Shown: in pieces, positions 34,520-42,599 of the stretch | Numbering within the stretch: the first letter of the stretch is position 1 | How the letters are laid out: each line of letters opens with the position of its first letter | Assembly (NCBI RefSeq): GCF_902498195.1 | Contig: NZ_CABVIY010000007.1 | Coordinates: 396,057-460,056, forward strand | Direction of reading: 5' to 3' | Length of the DNA: 64,000 nt | Origin: Pseudomonas fluorescens | GTDB lineage: Bacteria; Pseudomonadota; Gammaproteobacteria; Pseudomonadales; Pseudomonadaceae | Position numbers and translations under genes: made by a program | The notes under the pieces: generated by a model | The model's input: only the letters and a program-made list of their open reading frames with translations | What the model was told of the DNA's origin: nothing | Database searches by the model: none

Positions 34520-35122
34520 ATGATCCATCACGTAGTGGGGCTCTTCACCCACCCTGACCAGGAATGGAAAGAAATCCGTGGCGACCAGGAGGAAAGCATC
34601 AGCCACATGTACCTGACCCACACGCTGATTCTGGCGGCGATTCCCGCCGTATCGGCATTCATCGGCACCACGCAGGTCGGCTGGGTCATCGGCAATCGTG
34701 CCCCCGTGATGCTGACGATGGAAAGCGCACTCTGGATGTCGATCATGTCTTACGTGGCGATGCTCGGCGGCGTTGCGGTCATGGGGGCGTTCATCCACTG
34801 GATGGCCCGCACCTATGACGCCAACCCAAGCCTGGCCCGCTGCGTCGCGTTTGCGACCTATACCGCGACACCGCTGTTCATTGGCGGCCTGGCGGCGCTG
34901 TATCCACACTTGTGGCTGGGGATGATCATCGGCACCGCGGCAATTTGCTACACCGTGTATCTGCTCTATGTCGGGTTACCGACCTTCATGAACATTCCAA
35001 CTGACGAGGGATTCCTGTTTTCCAGCTCGGTGCTCGCCGTAGGCCTGGTGGTGCTGGTGGCCATCATGGCGTTTACCGTGATTGTCTGGGGACTCGGCGT
35101 GGGGCCGGTCTATACCAACTAG
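34520..35122 (+). CDS. Yip1-family inner-membrane protein
   Basis: This 200-aa protein starts MIHHVVGLFTHPDQEWKEI. Five hydrophobic segments follow, at about residues 28-50, 62-90, 108-130, 135-155 and 168-195. This matches the bacterial Yip1 family (PF04893). The preferred ATG 34520 has AAGAGGAGTGACTGGC upstream, although an ATG three codons earlier is in frame. Function is unknown. An intrinsic terminator follows. Confidence 0.85.
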   Translation: MIHHVVGLFTHPDQEWKEIRGDQEESISHMYLTHTLILAAIPAVSAFIGTTQVGWVIGNRAPVMLTMESALWMSIMSYVAMLGGVAVMGAFIHWMARTYDANPSLARCVAFATYTATPLFIGGLAALYPHLWLGMIIGTAAICYTVYLLYVGLPTFMNIPTDEGFLFSSSVLAVGLVVLVAIMAFTVIVWGLGVGPVYTN

Positions 35123-35157
35123 CAACTCACCACCCAAAAAACAGATCTGCCGACACA

Positions 35158-35179
35158 GGCCGCCGCAAGGCGGCCTTTT
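35158..35179 (+). terminator. intrinsic terminator
   Basis: GGCCGCC-GCAA-GGCGGCC followed by TTTT, 36 bp after the Yip1-family stop. Confidence 0.85.
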
Positions 35180-35280
35180 ACTGCTTGAGCAACAGGAACG
35201 GCTACGACCATTCGGCACTTCGGCGATTCGCAAGGCCCGAGGGTTGCGGCATACTCGACGTCTCTGGAGATCCATCAAGC

Positions 35281-35775
35281 ATGCCCGAGCAACTCAATAC
35301 CCGCGTCGAAGACTGTTTCCAACAAGCCGAATCCTTTTTCAAACGACCTTTCAAGCGCCCCGTGGTGAGCCTCAAGCTGCGCGGGCAAAAAGCCGGCGTC
35401 GCGCATTTGCATGAGAACCTGCTGCGCTTCAACCCGCAGTTGTACCGGGAAAACACCGAAGATTTCCTCAAGCAGACCGTGGCACACGAGGTCGCCCACC
35501 TGATCGCCCATCAACTGTTCGGCGACCGCATCCAACCCCACGGCGAGGAATGGCAACTGATCATGCGCGGCGTATACGAACTGCCGCCCAATCGCTGCCA
35601 CACCTACGACGTCAAACGCCGCAGCGTGACGCGTTACATCTACCGATGCCCGTGCCCGGACAGCGATTTCCCGTTTTCGGCCCAGCGTCATGGCCTGGTA
35701 AGGCAGGGGCGGCGGTATTTGTGTCGGCGCTGTCGCAGCACGTTGGTGTTCAGTGGCGAGATGCGGGTCGAGTAG
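35281..35775 (+). CDS. sprT: SprT-like zinc metalloprotease domain protein
   Basis: This 164-aa protein has the zincin HExxH motif (HE at 69-70, second His at 73), then HQLFGDRIQPHGEEW. A C-terminal four-cysteine zinc ribbon is formed by the CPCP near residue 123 and CRRC near residue 147. This is the SprT layout. The longer frame from 35185 begins in the upstream leader; ATG 35281 (MPEQLN) is the likely start. SprT-like proteases relate to Spartan DNA-protein crosslink proteases, but a function in bacteria is not established. Confidence 0.9.
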   Translation: MPEQLNTRVEDCFQQAESFFKRPFKRPVVSLKLRGQKAGVAHLHENLLRFNPQLYRENTEDFLKQTVAHEVAHLIAHQLFGDRIQPHGEEWQLIMRGVYELPPNRCHTYDVKRRSVTRYIYRCPCPDSDFPFSAQRHGLVRQGRRYLCRRCRSTLVFSGEMRVE

Positions 35776-35797
35776 ATGGATTTCCTGTGTTTGTGCC

Positions 35798-35884
35798 GGC
35801 CTCTTCGCGAGCAAGCCCGTTCCCACAGGGGATCTTCATTGCGACATAGATCCATTGTGGGAGCGGGCTTGCTCGCGAAGGCGG
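35798..35884. repeat. REPIN
   Basis: Mirror REP units CTTCGCGAGCAAGCCCG and GTGGGAGCGGGCTTGCTCG around about 35 bp. It lies between convergent sprT and the CoA transferase gene. Confidence 0.9.
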
Positions 35885-35895
35885 CGTAATGGACG

Positions 35896-37077
35896 CTAGA
35901 GAATCACCTTGGCACGCCGCAACTCATCGACCCGCTCAGGGCTGAACCCCAACTCCGCCAACACCTGATCCGTGTGCGCCCCCAGCGCCGCGCCGATATG
36001 CCGGGGCGGCGGCAACCCCTGTGAAAACTTCAAAGGGCACGCCATCTGCGCCTGACTCGACCCGTCGCCACGCGGCACCTGGGTCACCACCTCTCGCGCC
36101 CGCAACTGCGGATGCGCCACCGCTTCCCCAAGGCTCAATACCGGCTCGACGCAGGCATCCAGCTCGGCGAACAGCGCCGACAATTCGGCAAAGTCATGTT
36201 TCTCGAATTCGACCTTCAGCGCCTCCTTGAGCTTTTTCTGCTGTGCCGGTTGCGGCGAAAGGCCGAGGCTTGCCAGTTCTTCCAGCCCCAACGCCACACA
36301 CAACGACTTCATGAAGCCCGGCTCCAGGCTGCCCACCGATAACCAGCGACCATCGCGCGAGCGGTAGTAATCGTAGAAGCTCCCGCCATTGAGCACCTGG
36401 TCTTCTCGCCCCGGCTCGACGCCACAGGCCAGGTAGCCGGCCCCGGCCATGGCATTCAGGCTGAATGCGCAATCGGTCATGCTCACATCCAGGTACTGTC
36501 CCTGGCCGGTTTGCTGCCGGGCGATCACCGCCGCCAGCAGGCCGATCACCCCGTGCAGCGAACCACCGGCGACGTCTGCCACCTGCGCGCCCAGCGGCAG
36601 CGGCCCGCTGTCGGCGCGGCCGGTGTAACTCGCCAACCCCGCCAGCGCCAGGTAATTGATGTCGTGGCCGGCGCGATCCTTATAGGGACCGGTCTGCCCG
36701 TAGCCGGTGATCGACACGTAAATGAGCCTCGGGTTGATCGCCTTCAAGGCCTCATAGCCCAGGCCCAGGCGCTCCATGACGCCGGGGCGAAACTGCTCCA
36801 GCACGATGTCGTGGTCCTGGAGCAACTGCTTGATCACCGCCAGTGCCTGCGGCTGCTTGAGGTCCAGGGCCAGGCTGCGCTTGTTGCGATTGAGGTAGGC
36901 ATGACTGGCCGACACACCCTGATCATGCGGCGGCAGCACGCGCGCCAGGTCCATGCGGGTCGGCGATTCGATGCGCAGCACCTCGGCGCCCATGTCCGCC
37001 AGCAACAACGAGGCGAACGGCCCCGGCAGCAGTGTCGAAAAATCCAGAACCTTGAGTGATGCCAGTGGACCGTGCAT
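35896..37077 (-). CDS. CaiB/BaiF-type CoA transferase (alpha-methylacyl-CoA racemase-like)
   Basis: This is a 393-aa family III CoA transferase. The start LASLKVLDFSTLLPGPFA is the family signature, and FRPGVMERLGLGYE, GYGQTGPY and GHDINYLALAG follow. The Asp of GHDINYLA matches the catalytic Asp of alpha-methylacyl-CoA racemase, so a racemase or a CoA transfer are both possible. The ATG at 37077 is preferred over an 18-codon longer frame. dctA lies 144 bp upstream on the same strand, behind its own terminator. Confidence 0.9.
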   Translation of the reverse strand: MHGPLASLKVLDFSTLLPGPFASLLLADMGAEVLRIESPTRMDLARVLPPHDQGVSASHAYLNRNKRSLALDLKQPQALAVIKQLLQDHDIVLEQFRPGVMERLGLGYEALKAINPRLIYVSITGYGQTGPYKDRAGHDINYLALAGLASYTGRADSGPLPLGAQVADVAGGSLHGVIGLLAAVIARQQTGQGQYLDVSMTDCAFSLNAMAGAGYLACGVEPGREDQVLNGGSFYDYYRSRDGRWLSVGSLEPGFMKSLCVALGLEELASLGLSPQPAQQKKLKEALKVEFEKHDFAELSALFAELDACVEPVLSLGEAVAHPQLRAREVVTQVPRGDGSSQAQMACPLKFSQGLPPPRHIGAALGAHTDQVLAELGFSPERVDELRRAKVIL

Positions 37078-37181
37078 GAGCGTTCTCCCTAGACGATGCC
37101 CCAGCCTAGGCAGCCAGGCGCTTTGCAGCAATCACCTTATGCGCCACATGCAATGACCGTTTGGCTCAAATCCCGGGCAAG

Positions 37182-37206
37182 AAAAAACCCGCCGCAGCGG
37201 GTTTTT
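37182..37206 (-). terminator. intrinsic terminator of dctA
   Basis: On the minus strand a stem CCCGC-TGCG-GCGGG with flanking A and T tracts (AAAAACCCGC/GCGGGTTTTT), directly after the dctA stop. Confidence 0.85.
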
Positions 37207-37220
37207 CAGTACAACGAGAC

Positions 37221-38555
37221 TTACTTGGCGTTTGTCGGGGTTACCACTTCGGCATGACCCAGGACATCGTCTTTAGGCTCGTCAGCGATACCGCGACCGC
37301 CGGAAGCCAGTTCGGCGTGCAACACGTCGGTGTCCAGTTCCTTGACCCACTTGGCCACGACCAGGGTGGCCACGGCATTACCGATCAGGTTGGTCAGGGC
37401 ACGGGCTTCGGACATGAAGCGGTCGATACCGAGGATCAGCGCCAGGCCGGCAACCGGCAGGTGGCCGACAGCGGACAAGGTCGCGGCCAGTACGATGAAG
37501 CCCGAACCGGTCACGCCCGCAGCGCCTTTGGAGGACAGCAGCAACACCACCAGCAGGGTGATCTGGTGCGTGATGTCCATGTGGGCGTCAGTGGCCTGGG
37601 CAATGAACACGGCCGCCATGGTCAGGTAGATCGCGGTGCCGTCGAGGTTGAACGAGTAACCGGTCGGGATCACCAGGCCCACGACGGATTTCTGTGCACC
37701 CAGGCGTTCCATCTTGATCAGCATGCGTGGCAGCACCGATTCCGAGGAGGAGGTGCCCAGCACGATCAGCAGTTCTTCACGGATGTAGCGGATCACTTTC
37801 AGCACGCTGAAACCGTGGGCGCGAGCAATACCGCCCAGCACGATCAGGATGAACAGCACACAGGTGATGTAGAAGCAGGCCATCAGTTGACCCAGTTGCA
37901 CCAGCGAGCCGACACCGTAGGCACCGATGGTGAAGGCCATGGCACCGAAGGCACCGATGGGCGCGAGCTTCATGATCATGTTGATGATGTTGAACATCAC
38001 GTGGGCGAAACGATCGATGAAGTCCAGCAGCGGCTTGCCATAGGCACCCAGGCGATGCAGGGCGAAACCGAAGATCACCGAGAACATCAGCACTTGCAGG
38101 ATGTCGCCCGTGGCGAATGCGCCGACGATGGTGCTCGGGATGACGTTGAGCAGGAAGCCGACGACGCTTTGATCGGCACCGGCCGCCACGTAGGTCGCCA
38201 CTTTGGAGGCGTCCAGGGTGCTGACATCGATGTGCATGCCGGCACCCGGCTGCACGATGTTGACCACGACCAGACCTACAATCAGCGCGATGGTCGACAC
38301 GATTTCGAAGTACAGCAGTGCGTAGCCGCCGGTCTTGCCGACCGACTTCATGTCCTGCATGCCAGCGATGCCGCTGACGACGGTGCAGAAAATGATCGGG
38401 GCGATGATCATTTTGATCAGTTTGATGAACCCGTCACCCAGCGGCTTGACGGCCACGCCGAGCTGCGGATAGTAGTGACCGAGCAAGATACCGATGACAA
38501 TTGCAACGATCACCTGGAAATACAGGGATTTGTACAGTGGCTGACGAGTCGTCAT
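37221..38555 (-). CDS. dctA: C4-dicarboxylate transport protein DctA
   Basis: This 444-aa DAACS-family symporter takes up succinate, fumarate and malate with protons or sodium. The start MTTRQPLYKSLYFQVIV leads into eight membrane segments and re-entrant loops; the serine-rich loop LGTSSSESVLPRM and the NLDGTAIYL and KGAAGVTGSGF motifs form the substrate site. ATG 38555 was chosen because it gives the family length. It has a sigma-54 promoter and putative upstream activator sites, so DctB/DctD-type control is likely. Confidence 0.96.
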   Translation of the reverse strand: MTTRQPLYKSLYFQVIVAIVIGILLGHYYPQLGVAVKPLGDGFIKLIKMIIAPIIFCTVVSGIAGMQDMKSVGKTGGYALLYFEIVSTIALIVGLVVVNIVQPGAGMHIDVSTLDASKVATYVAAGADQSVVGFLLNVIPSTIVGAFATGDILQVLMFSVIFGFALHRLGAYGKPLLDFIDRFAHVMFNIINMIMKLAPIGAFGAMAFTIGAYGVGSLVQLGQLMACFYITCVLFILIVLGGIARAHGFSVLKVIRYIREELLIVLGTSSSESVLPRMLIKMERLGAQKSVVGLVIPTGYSFNLDGTAIYLTMAAVFIAQATDAHMDITHQITLLVVLLLSSKGAAGVTGSGFIVLAATLSAVGHLPVAGLALILGIDRFMSEARALTNLIGNAVATLVVAKWVKELDTDVLHAELASGGRGIADEPKDDVLGHAEVVTPTNAK

Positions 38556-38685
38556 TGCAAAGTTCCTCAAGAGTGCGCGGGGACAACATCCATCTGTTGC
38601 CCACGACACCTCATTTGCGAACCCTCCTGCACTGGAGGGATTTGTTTTTTCGAGCTGCGCGGCGGCAAGCATCTGCCGGTTGTAT

Positions 38686-38701
38686 CGCAAAGCCCGTGCC
38701 A
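38686..38701 (-). promoter_or_regulatory. sigma-54 promoter of dctA
   Basis: On the minus strand TGGCACG-GGCT-TTGCG matches the -24/-12 consensus TGGCACG-N4-TTGCW at all core positions. It places a start near 38675, about 120 bases before the ATG. The leader carries a CCCTCC/GGAGGG hairpin at 38622-38639. Confidence 0.85.
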
Positions 38702-38780
38702 CCTTGCGCGAATCCCCGGCAAGCCTTTTGATATCAAGGGATGCGGGTTTTTCTTCGACAGCAACCCCTTGCGACTCAGT

Positions 38781-38835
38781 GGCGGATTTCCGCCCATTGC
38801 TCAAGACCGGTCCTGCAAATTGGCGGATATCCGCC
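38781..38835. promoter_or_regulatory. paired 14-bp palindromes, putative enhancer (UAS) for the dctA sigma-54 promoter
   Basis: GGCGGATTTCCGCC at 38781-38794 and GGCGGATATCCGCC at 38822-38835 differ at one central base and lie 41 bp apart, about four helical turns. They begin 80 bp upstream of the -24 element. They also lie just before the AraC-type gene, so they could affect both. Confidence 0.65.
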
Positions 38836-38879
38836 TTGTTCACTGATTGAAACCGCGGCTACCATCCGTCGCTCAATGG

Positions 38880-39908
38880 ATGGATTTGCCTGTCATGCGC
38901 GAACGCACCATCGCCAGTCATTTCGCCCGTGCCGCCCTGCGGGGTGCGCAACGGCAGGGCTACGACTATTCGGGCCTGTTACAGCAGTTGGGGATCAGCC
39001 CCGAGCTGCTCGACGAGCCACGGGCGCGCATCGCGCCGGAGCAGTTCACCCAACTGATCCAGGCACTGTGGCTGGCGTTGGGCGACGAATACCTGGGATT
39101 CGGACACGCTGCGAGCAAACCGGGCAGCTTCGCGATGATGTGCCATGCCGTGATCCACAGCCGCAATCTGGAGAGGGCGCTCAACCGCGGCTTATTGTTT
39201 TATAGCCTATTCCCCGGCGCCCCGCGCCTGACGCTGACGCGCGAAGACGAAATGATTCGCCTGAGCCTGGACGATTCGTCGCTGTGGGACCCGGACCATT
39301 TTCTCAGCGAATACCTGCTGGTGATCTGGCATCGGTTCGGCAGTTGGCTGATCGGCCAGCGCATCCGCCTGGAGCAGGCCTCGTTCAGCTACCCGCGACC
39401 GGAACACGGGGCCGAATACGATTTGCTGTTCTCTTGCCCGCTCGGTTTTTCCACATCAACGAGCACCACAGCGCAGAGCAGTCTGCTGTTTCACGGTCGT
39501 TATCTTGCGATGCCGCTGCTGCAGGACGAACGCACCCTCAAGCATTACCTTGAGCGCTCGCCTGCGGACCTGCTGTCAAAACCGGATGACGGCCACAGCC
39601 TGAGCAGCCGGTTGCGGCGCTTGCTCAGTCGCGACAGTTCACACTGGCCGGACCTGGAAGCCGTGGCCGCGCACCTGCACATCAGCCCGCAGACGCTGCG
39701 TCGGCATCTGCGCGAAGAAGGCACCAGTTTCCAGGAATTGAAGGACCAGCTGCGCCGCGACATTGCGATCTACCACCTGAGCCGCAACGACCTGCCCTTG
39801 CAGCAGATCGCCGAGGCGCTGGGGTTTTCCGAACCGTCTGCGTTTCATCGGGCGTTCAAGAAGTGGACGGGGCTGACGCCGGGGGCTTATCGGGCGCAGG
39901 AGCAGTGA
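38880..39908 (+). CDS. AraC-family transcriptional regulator (arabinose-binding-domain type)
   Basis: This 342-aa protein has an N-terminal PF12625-type ligand domain (about 20-200: GYDYSGLLQQLGISPELLDEPRARI, HSRNLERALNRG) and a C-terminal AraC HTH (LEAVAAHLHISPQTLRRHLREEGTSF and the second helix pair IAEALGFSEPSAFHRAFKKWTGLTPGAYR). The ATG at 38880 is the longest ATG-start frame; ATG 38895 is possible, and a TTG at 38847 extends it. Such proteins often regulate neighbouring catabolic genes. It is divergent from dctA, but its ligand and targets are unknown. Confidence 0.92.
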   Translation: MDLPVMRERTIASHFARAALRGAQRQGYDYSGLLQQLGISPELLDEPRARIAPEQFTQLIQALWLALGDEYLGFGHAASKPGSFAMMCHAVIHSRNLERALNRGLLFYSLFPGAPRLTLTREDEMIRLSLDDSSLWDPDHFLSEYLLVIWHRFGSWLIGQRIRLEQASFSYPRPEHGAEYDLLFSCPLGFSTSTSTTAQSSLLFHGRYLAMPLLQDERTLKHYLERSPADLLSKPDDGHSLSSRLRRLLSRDSSHWPDLEAVAAHLHISPQTLRRHLREEGTSFQELKDQLRRDIAIYHLSRNDLPLQQIAEALGFSEPSAFHRAFKKWTGLTPGAYRAQEQ

Positions 39909-39929
39909 GATTTGCGGTGGGTTGACTGG

Positions 39930-40014
39930 CCCTTTCACGAGCAAGCCCGCTCCCACATGGGTTTTGTGTACGACACAGACTCCATGTGGGAGCGGGCTTG
40001 CTCGCGAAGAGGCC
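39930..40014. repeat. REPIN
   Basis: Inverted REP copies of the ACGAGCAAGCCCGCTCCCAC / GTGGGAGCGGGCTTGCTCG type around about 30 bp, between the convergent AraC-type gene and phoQ. Confidence 0.88.
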
Positions 40015-40038
40015 AGTGAAACCACAATCCCTTCAGGA

Positions 40039-41385
40039 TCAAACCACCGCAAACAGAATCCTGAACGCCGCACCGCCCATGGGTGAATCGCCCAGGGTCA
40101 GTCTGGCGTTGTAGCTTTCGATGATGTCCTTGACCACCGCCAGGCCAATGCCCTGCCCCGGATGCTGGCGGTCCAGGCGTTCGCCGCGCTGCAGGATGCG
40201 CGCACGCTGGTCGGGCGGTACACCGGGGCCATCGTCCTCGACGCACAACTCGATACCGCTCAGTGTCTGCCGCACGCTGACGCGCACTTCGCCCAGGCAC
40301 AGGCGGTAAGCGTTCTCCAGCAGGTTACCCATCATTTCCAGCAAGGCGCCCTGCTCGATCGGCACATGACACTCGTCAGGCACATCCAGCGCCACCCGCA
40401 CGCGCTTGTCGCGGTAGACCTTGTCCAGCGTGTCGCACAGGCTTTGCACCACCGGACGCAGGCGCACCTGATGACGCACCAGACCGCTTTTACGCAGGCT
40501 GGCGCGTTGCAATTGGTAGCTGATCTGCTGGCTCATGCGTTCGATCTGGGTTTGCAGCACCCATGCCTGATCCCGGTCTTCGGGGCGTTGCGCCATGTCC
40601 TCGCTGACCCCTTGCAGCACCGCCAGCGGGGTTTTCAGGCTGTGTGCCAGGTCGTCTAGGGAATCACGGTAGCGGCTGCGCTGCTCGCGCTCGCTGTACA
40701 ACAAGCGGTTCAGCGAGCCGGTCAGGCGCAACAGCTCGCGGGGGTGTTGCTCGCTGAGGCTTTCGCGGGCGCCACTTTCAATTTCGTCCAGTTCCTGGCT
40801 GAGCCGGCGCAACGCCTGCAAGCCCCAGGTCAGGCCGATCCACAGCAACGCCAGCAGCACCAGCAAGGCCGCGCCGAAACCCAGATAGAGATTTTCCCGC
40901 AGGCCTTCGACGGTCTGCTCGTACTCGCGAACCGGTTGCAGCGCGACGATGCTGAATGCCGCGCTTTTGCCGCCCAGCAACTTGACCTCGACGTCATAGA
41001 CGAAGAACTCCTGGCCATTGGCTTCGCTGATCCTGGCGAACTCGTTGCCACGCCCGTCATACCGCGGCTGGTAATTGATGTTTTCTTCCTGGGTGGCCTT
41101 GGAACGCCAGACCAGGTGACCTTCACGGTCGTAGATGTAACCGAGCAATCGGCTGTCGGTGAGATTGAATCGTTCGTCGGGTAATTGCGCCGGCATCTGC
41201 AGGCGGTTGTTCTCCACCCGGGCGGCGGAGATCAATGTCGTCACGTCGGACGCCAGGCGCTGCTCGATGGAATCCTGCAACGCCAGGCTGAACGCGCCCT
41301 GCATCGCGGGCAACAGCGCCAGCATGAACAACACCGCCAGGAGGGTGGCGGCGAGCATCAGGCGTACACGAAGCGAACGAATCAA
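40039..41385 (-). CDS. phoQ: sensor histidine kinase PhoQ
   Basis: This is a 448-aa kinase with TM1 at about 10-28, an acidic periplasmic domain (residues 30-165) and TM2 at about 170-190. HAMP precedes HisKA with LAHSLKTPLAVLQG (His in DLAHS), and the HATPase has NLLENAYRLC and QGIGLAV. The sequence pattern and length are those of P. aeruginosa PhoQ, which senses divalent cations and antimicrobial peptides. The start overlaps the phoP stop by 4 bp. Confidence 0.95.
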   Translation of the reverse strand: MIRSLRVRLMLAATLLAVLFMLALLPAMQGAFSLALQDSIEQRLASDVTTLISAARVENNRLQMPAQLPDERFNLTDSRLLGYIYDREGHLVWRSKATQEENINYQPRYDGRGNEFARISEANGQEFFVYDVEVKLLGGKSAAFSIVALQPVREYEQTVEGLRENLYLGFGAALLVLLALLWIGLTWGLQALRRLSQELDEIESGARESLSEQHPRELLRLTGSLNRLLYSEREQRSRYRDSLDDLAHSLKTPLAVLQGVSEDMAQRPEDRDQAWVLQTQIERMSQQISYQLQRASLRKSGLVRHQVRLRPVVQSLCDTLDKVYRDKRVRVALDVPDECHVPIEQGALLEMMGNLLENAYRLCLGEVRVSVRQTLSGIELCVEDDGPGVPPDQRARILQRGERLDRQHPGQGIGLAVVKDIIESYNARLTLGDSPMGGAAFRILFAVV

Positions 41386-42059
41386 GTGCAGCGCTCATTG
41401 AACAGGTAGCCGAGGCCGCGAACCGTATCGATCGGCTTGAACCCGGCCGGCCCCTCGAGCTTGCGCCGCAGGCGGCCGACCAGCACTTCGATCACGTTCG
41501 GATCACGCTCGTCGTCATCCGGATACAACTGTTCCATCAAGCGATCCTTGGCCACCACTTGCTGGTGATGGCGCATCAGGTATTCGAGGATGCGGTATTC
41601 GTAGGCCGTCAGCGCCAGCGGCTGGTCGTCGAGGGCTGCCTGCTTGCGATTGAGGTCGAGGACCAGCGGCCCGGCGACGATGGTCGACTGGGTGAAACCG
41701 CTGGAGCGGCGCAATAACGCATTGAGCCGGGCATCGAGCTCTTCGAACTGGAACGGCTTGACCACATAATCGTCGGCCCCGGCGGCGAGGCCTTCAACCT
41801 TGTCCTGCCAGTTGCCGCGTGCGGTGAGGATCAGGATCGGAAAGGCCTTGCCCCGCGAGCGCAGCTGACGGATCAGGTCCAGGCCACTCATGCCCGGCAG
41901 GCCGAGGTCGATCACCGCCAGGTCATGGTTGAACTGCTCGGTCTGGTACAACGCCTCTTCGGCATTGGCCACGGACTCGACCACATGGCCGCTTTCCGTC
42001 AGGCGGGTTTGCAGGTGATGGCGCAACAGCGCTTCATCTTCGACGACCAGCAATTTCAT
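41382..42059 (-). CDS. phoP: OmpR-family response regulator PhoP
   Basis: This 225-aa regulator has Asp51 as acceptor in LAVIDLGLPGMSG, Lys in DYVVKPFQFEE, and a winged-helix ending TVRGLGYLF. The sequence is almost as expected for Pseudomonas PhoP. The ATG at 42059 is preferred over a 26-codon longer frame. In P. aeruginosa oprH precedes phoP; here a 107-aa secreted protein occupies that place, 74 bp upstream. Confidence 0.95.
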   Translation of the reverse strand: MKLLVVEDEALLRHHLQTRLTESGHVVESVANAEEALYQTEQFNHDLAVIDLGLPGMSGLDLIRQLRSRGKAFPILILTARGNWQDKVEGLAAGADDYVVKPFQFEELDARLNALLRRSSGFTQSTIVAGPLVLDLNRKQAALDDQPLALTAYEYRILEYLMRHHQQVVAKDRLMEQLYPDDDERDPNVIEVLVGRLRRKLEGPAGFKPIDTVRGLGYLFNERCT

Positions 42060-42133
42060 AACGCTCTCCTGCACATCAACAGCTCCAGAGGCACGACTCT
42101 GCATCAAGGGGGCGCGCATTGCGCTGGCGGGTA

Positions 42134-42457
42134 TCACGACGGGCGGCTGACACCCGTTAAATCGTAACGGCCCATGAGGTCCTCTTGACGAAGTCTAATG
42201 CCATTGTGCGAGACCGACACGTTGTCGTATGTGGCGTAATAATCATTCTGGCTGCCTGGTCGGGCCAGTTGCGCCCCCCAGGCACTTTCATTGCCGACCA
42301 CAGCGACGACATTGGAACAGTTCAGCACACCGGACTTTTTGACCTTGTTGCTGGTCTGTCCAGAAGTAACCCTGGTGAAGTGATCGTTGGAAGCATGGGC
42401 GGCGGCACTCACGCCCAGGACGGTGAACGCCAGAAGCAGTTGTTTAAAGCCGGTCAT
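42134..42457 (-). CDS. small secreted hypothetical protein upstream of phoPQ
   Basis: This 107-aa protein has a signal peptide (FKQLLLAFTVLGVSAAAHA, cleavage after AHA near residue 22). The mature part has one cysteine, contains the segment RVTSGQTSNKVKKSGVLNCSN, and is rich in N, S, G and V. Start candidates are ATG 42457 (GAGGA at good spacing) and ATG 42472. It lies where P. aeruginosa has oprH, 74 bp before phoP, on the same strand. I do not recognise the family; it is not an OprH-like barrel, which is about 200 aa. Confidence 0.75.
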   Translation of the reverse strand: MTGFKQLLLAFTVLGVSAAAHASNDHFTRVTSGQTSNKVKKSGVLNCSNVVAVVGNESAWGAQLARPGSQNDYYATYDNVSVSHNGIRLRQEDLMGRYDLTGVSRPS

Positions 42458-42515
42458 CGGGAGTTTCCTCATGCGCGGTTCGCGTTTTGGTAGCGGCAAG
42501 GTTAATCACCCCGCC

Positions 42516-42554
42516 CTGAACTCCCCCTGAACGCATTCTGAACCTAAGCTGAAT
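42516..42554. promoter_or_regulatory. four direct repeats CTGAA(C/T) at exact 11-bp steps: OmpR-family operator candidate
   Basis: CTGAAC at 42516, 42527 and 42538, and CTGAAT at 42549, are separated by 11 bp each. On the opposite strand this reads (G/A)TTCAG-N5 repeats. The block lies in the 142-bp divergent gap between the secreted gene (minus) and dlh (plus). OmpR-type regulators bind such phased direct repeats. Confidence 0.6.
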
Positions 42555-42599
42555 CGACCCGATTCAACAGTTCCGATGAATTTCGACAGGAGATTGACC

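Larger units (their letters stand above)
38556..38879. other. 324-bp intergenic region between divergent dctA and the AraC-type gene
   Basis: It contains the dctA leader (hairpin 38622-38639), the sigma-54 promoter (38686-38701), the paired palindromes (38781-38835) and no coding frame. No clear sigma-70 promoter for the AraC-type gene was recognised. Confidence 0.7.

Noticed and set aside
37161..38846. 561-codon frame opposite dctA
   Set aside because: Antisense of dctA, extremely rich in H, D, Q and G; typical shadow.
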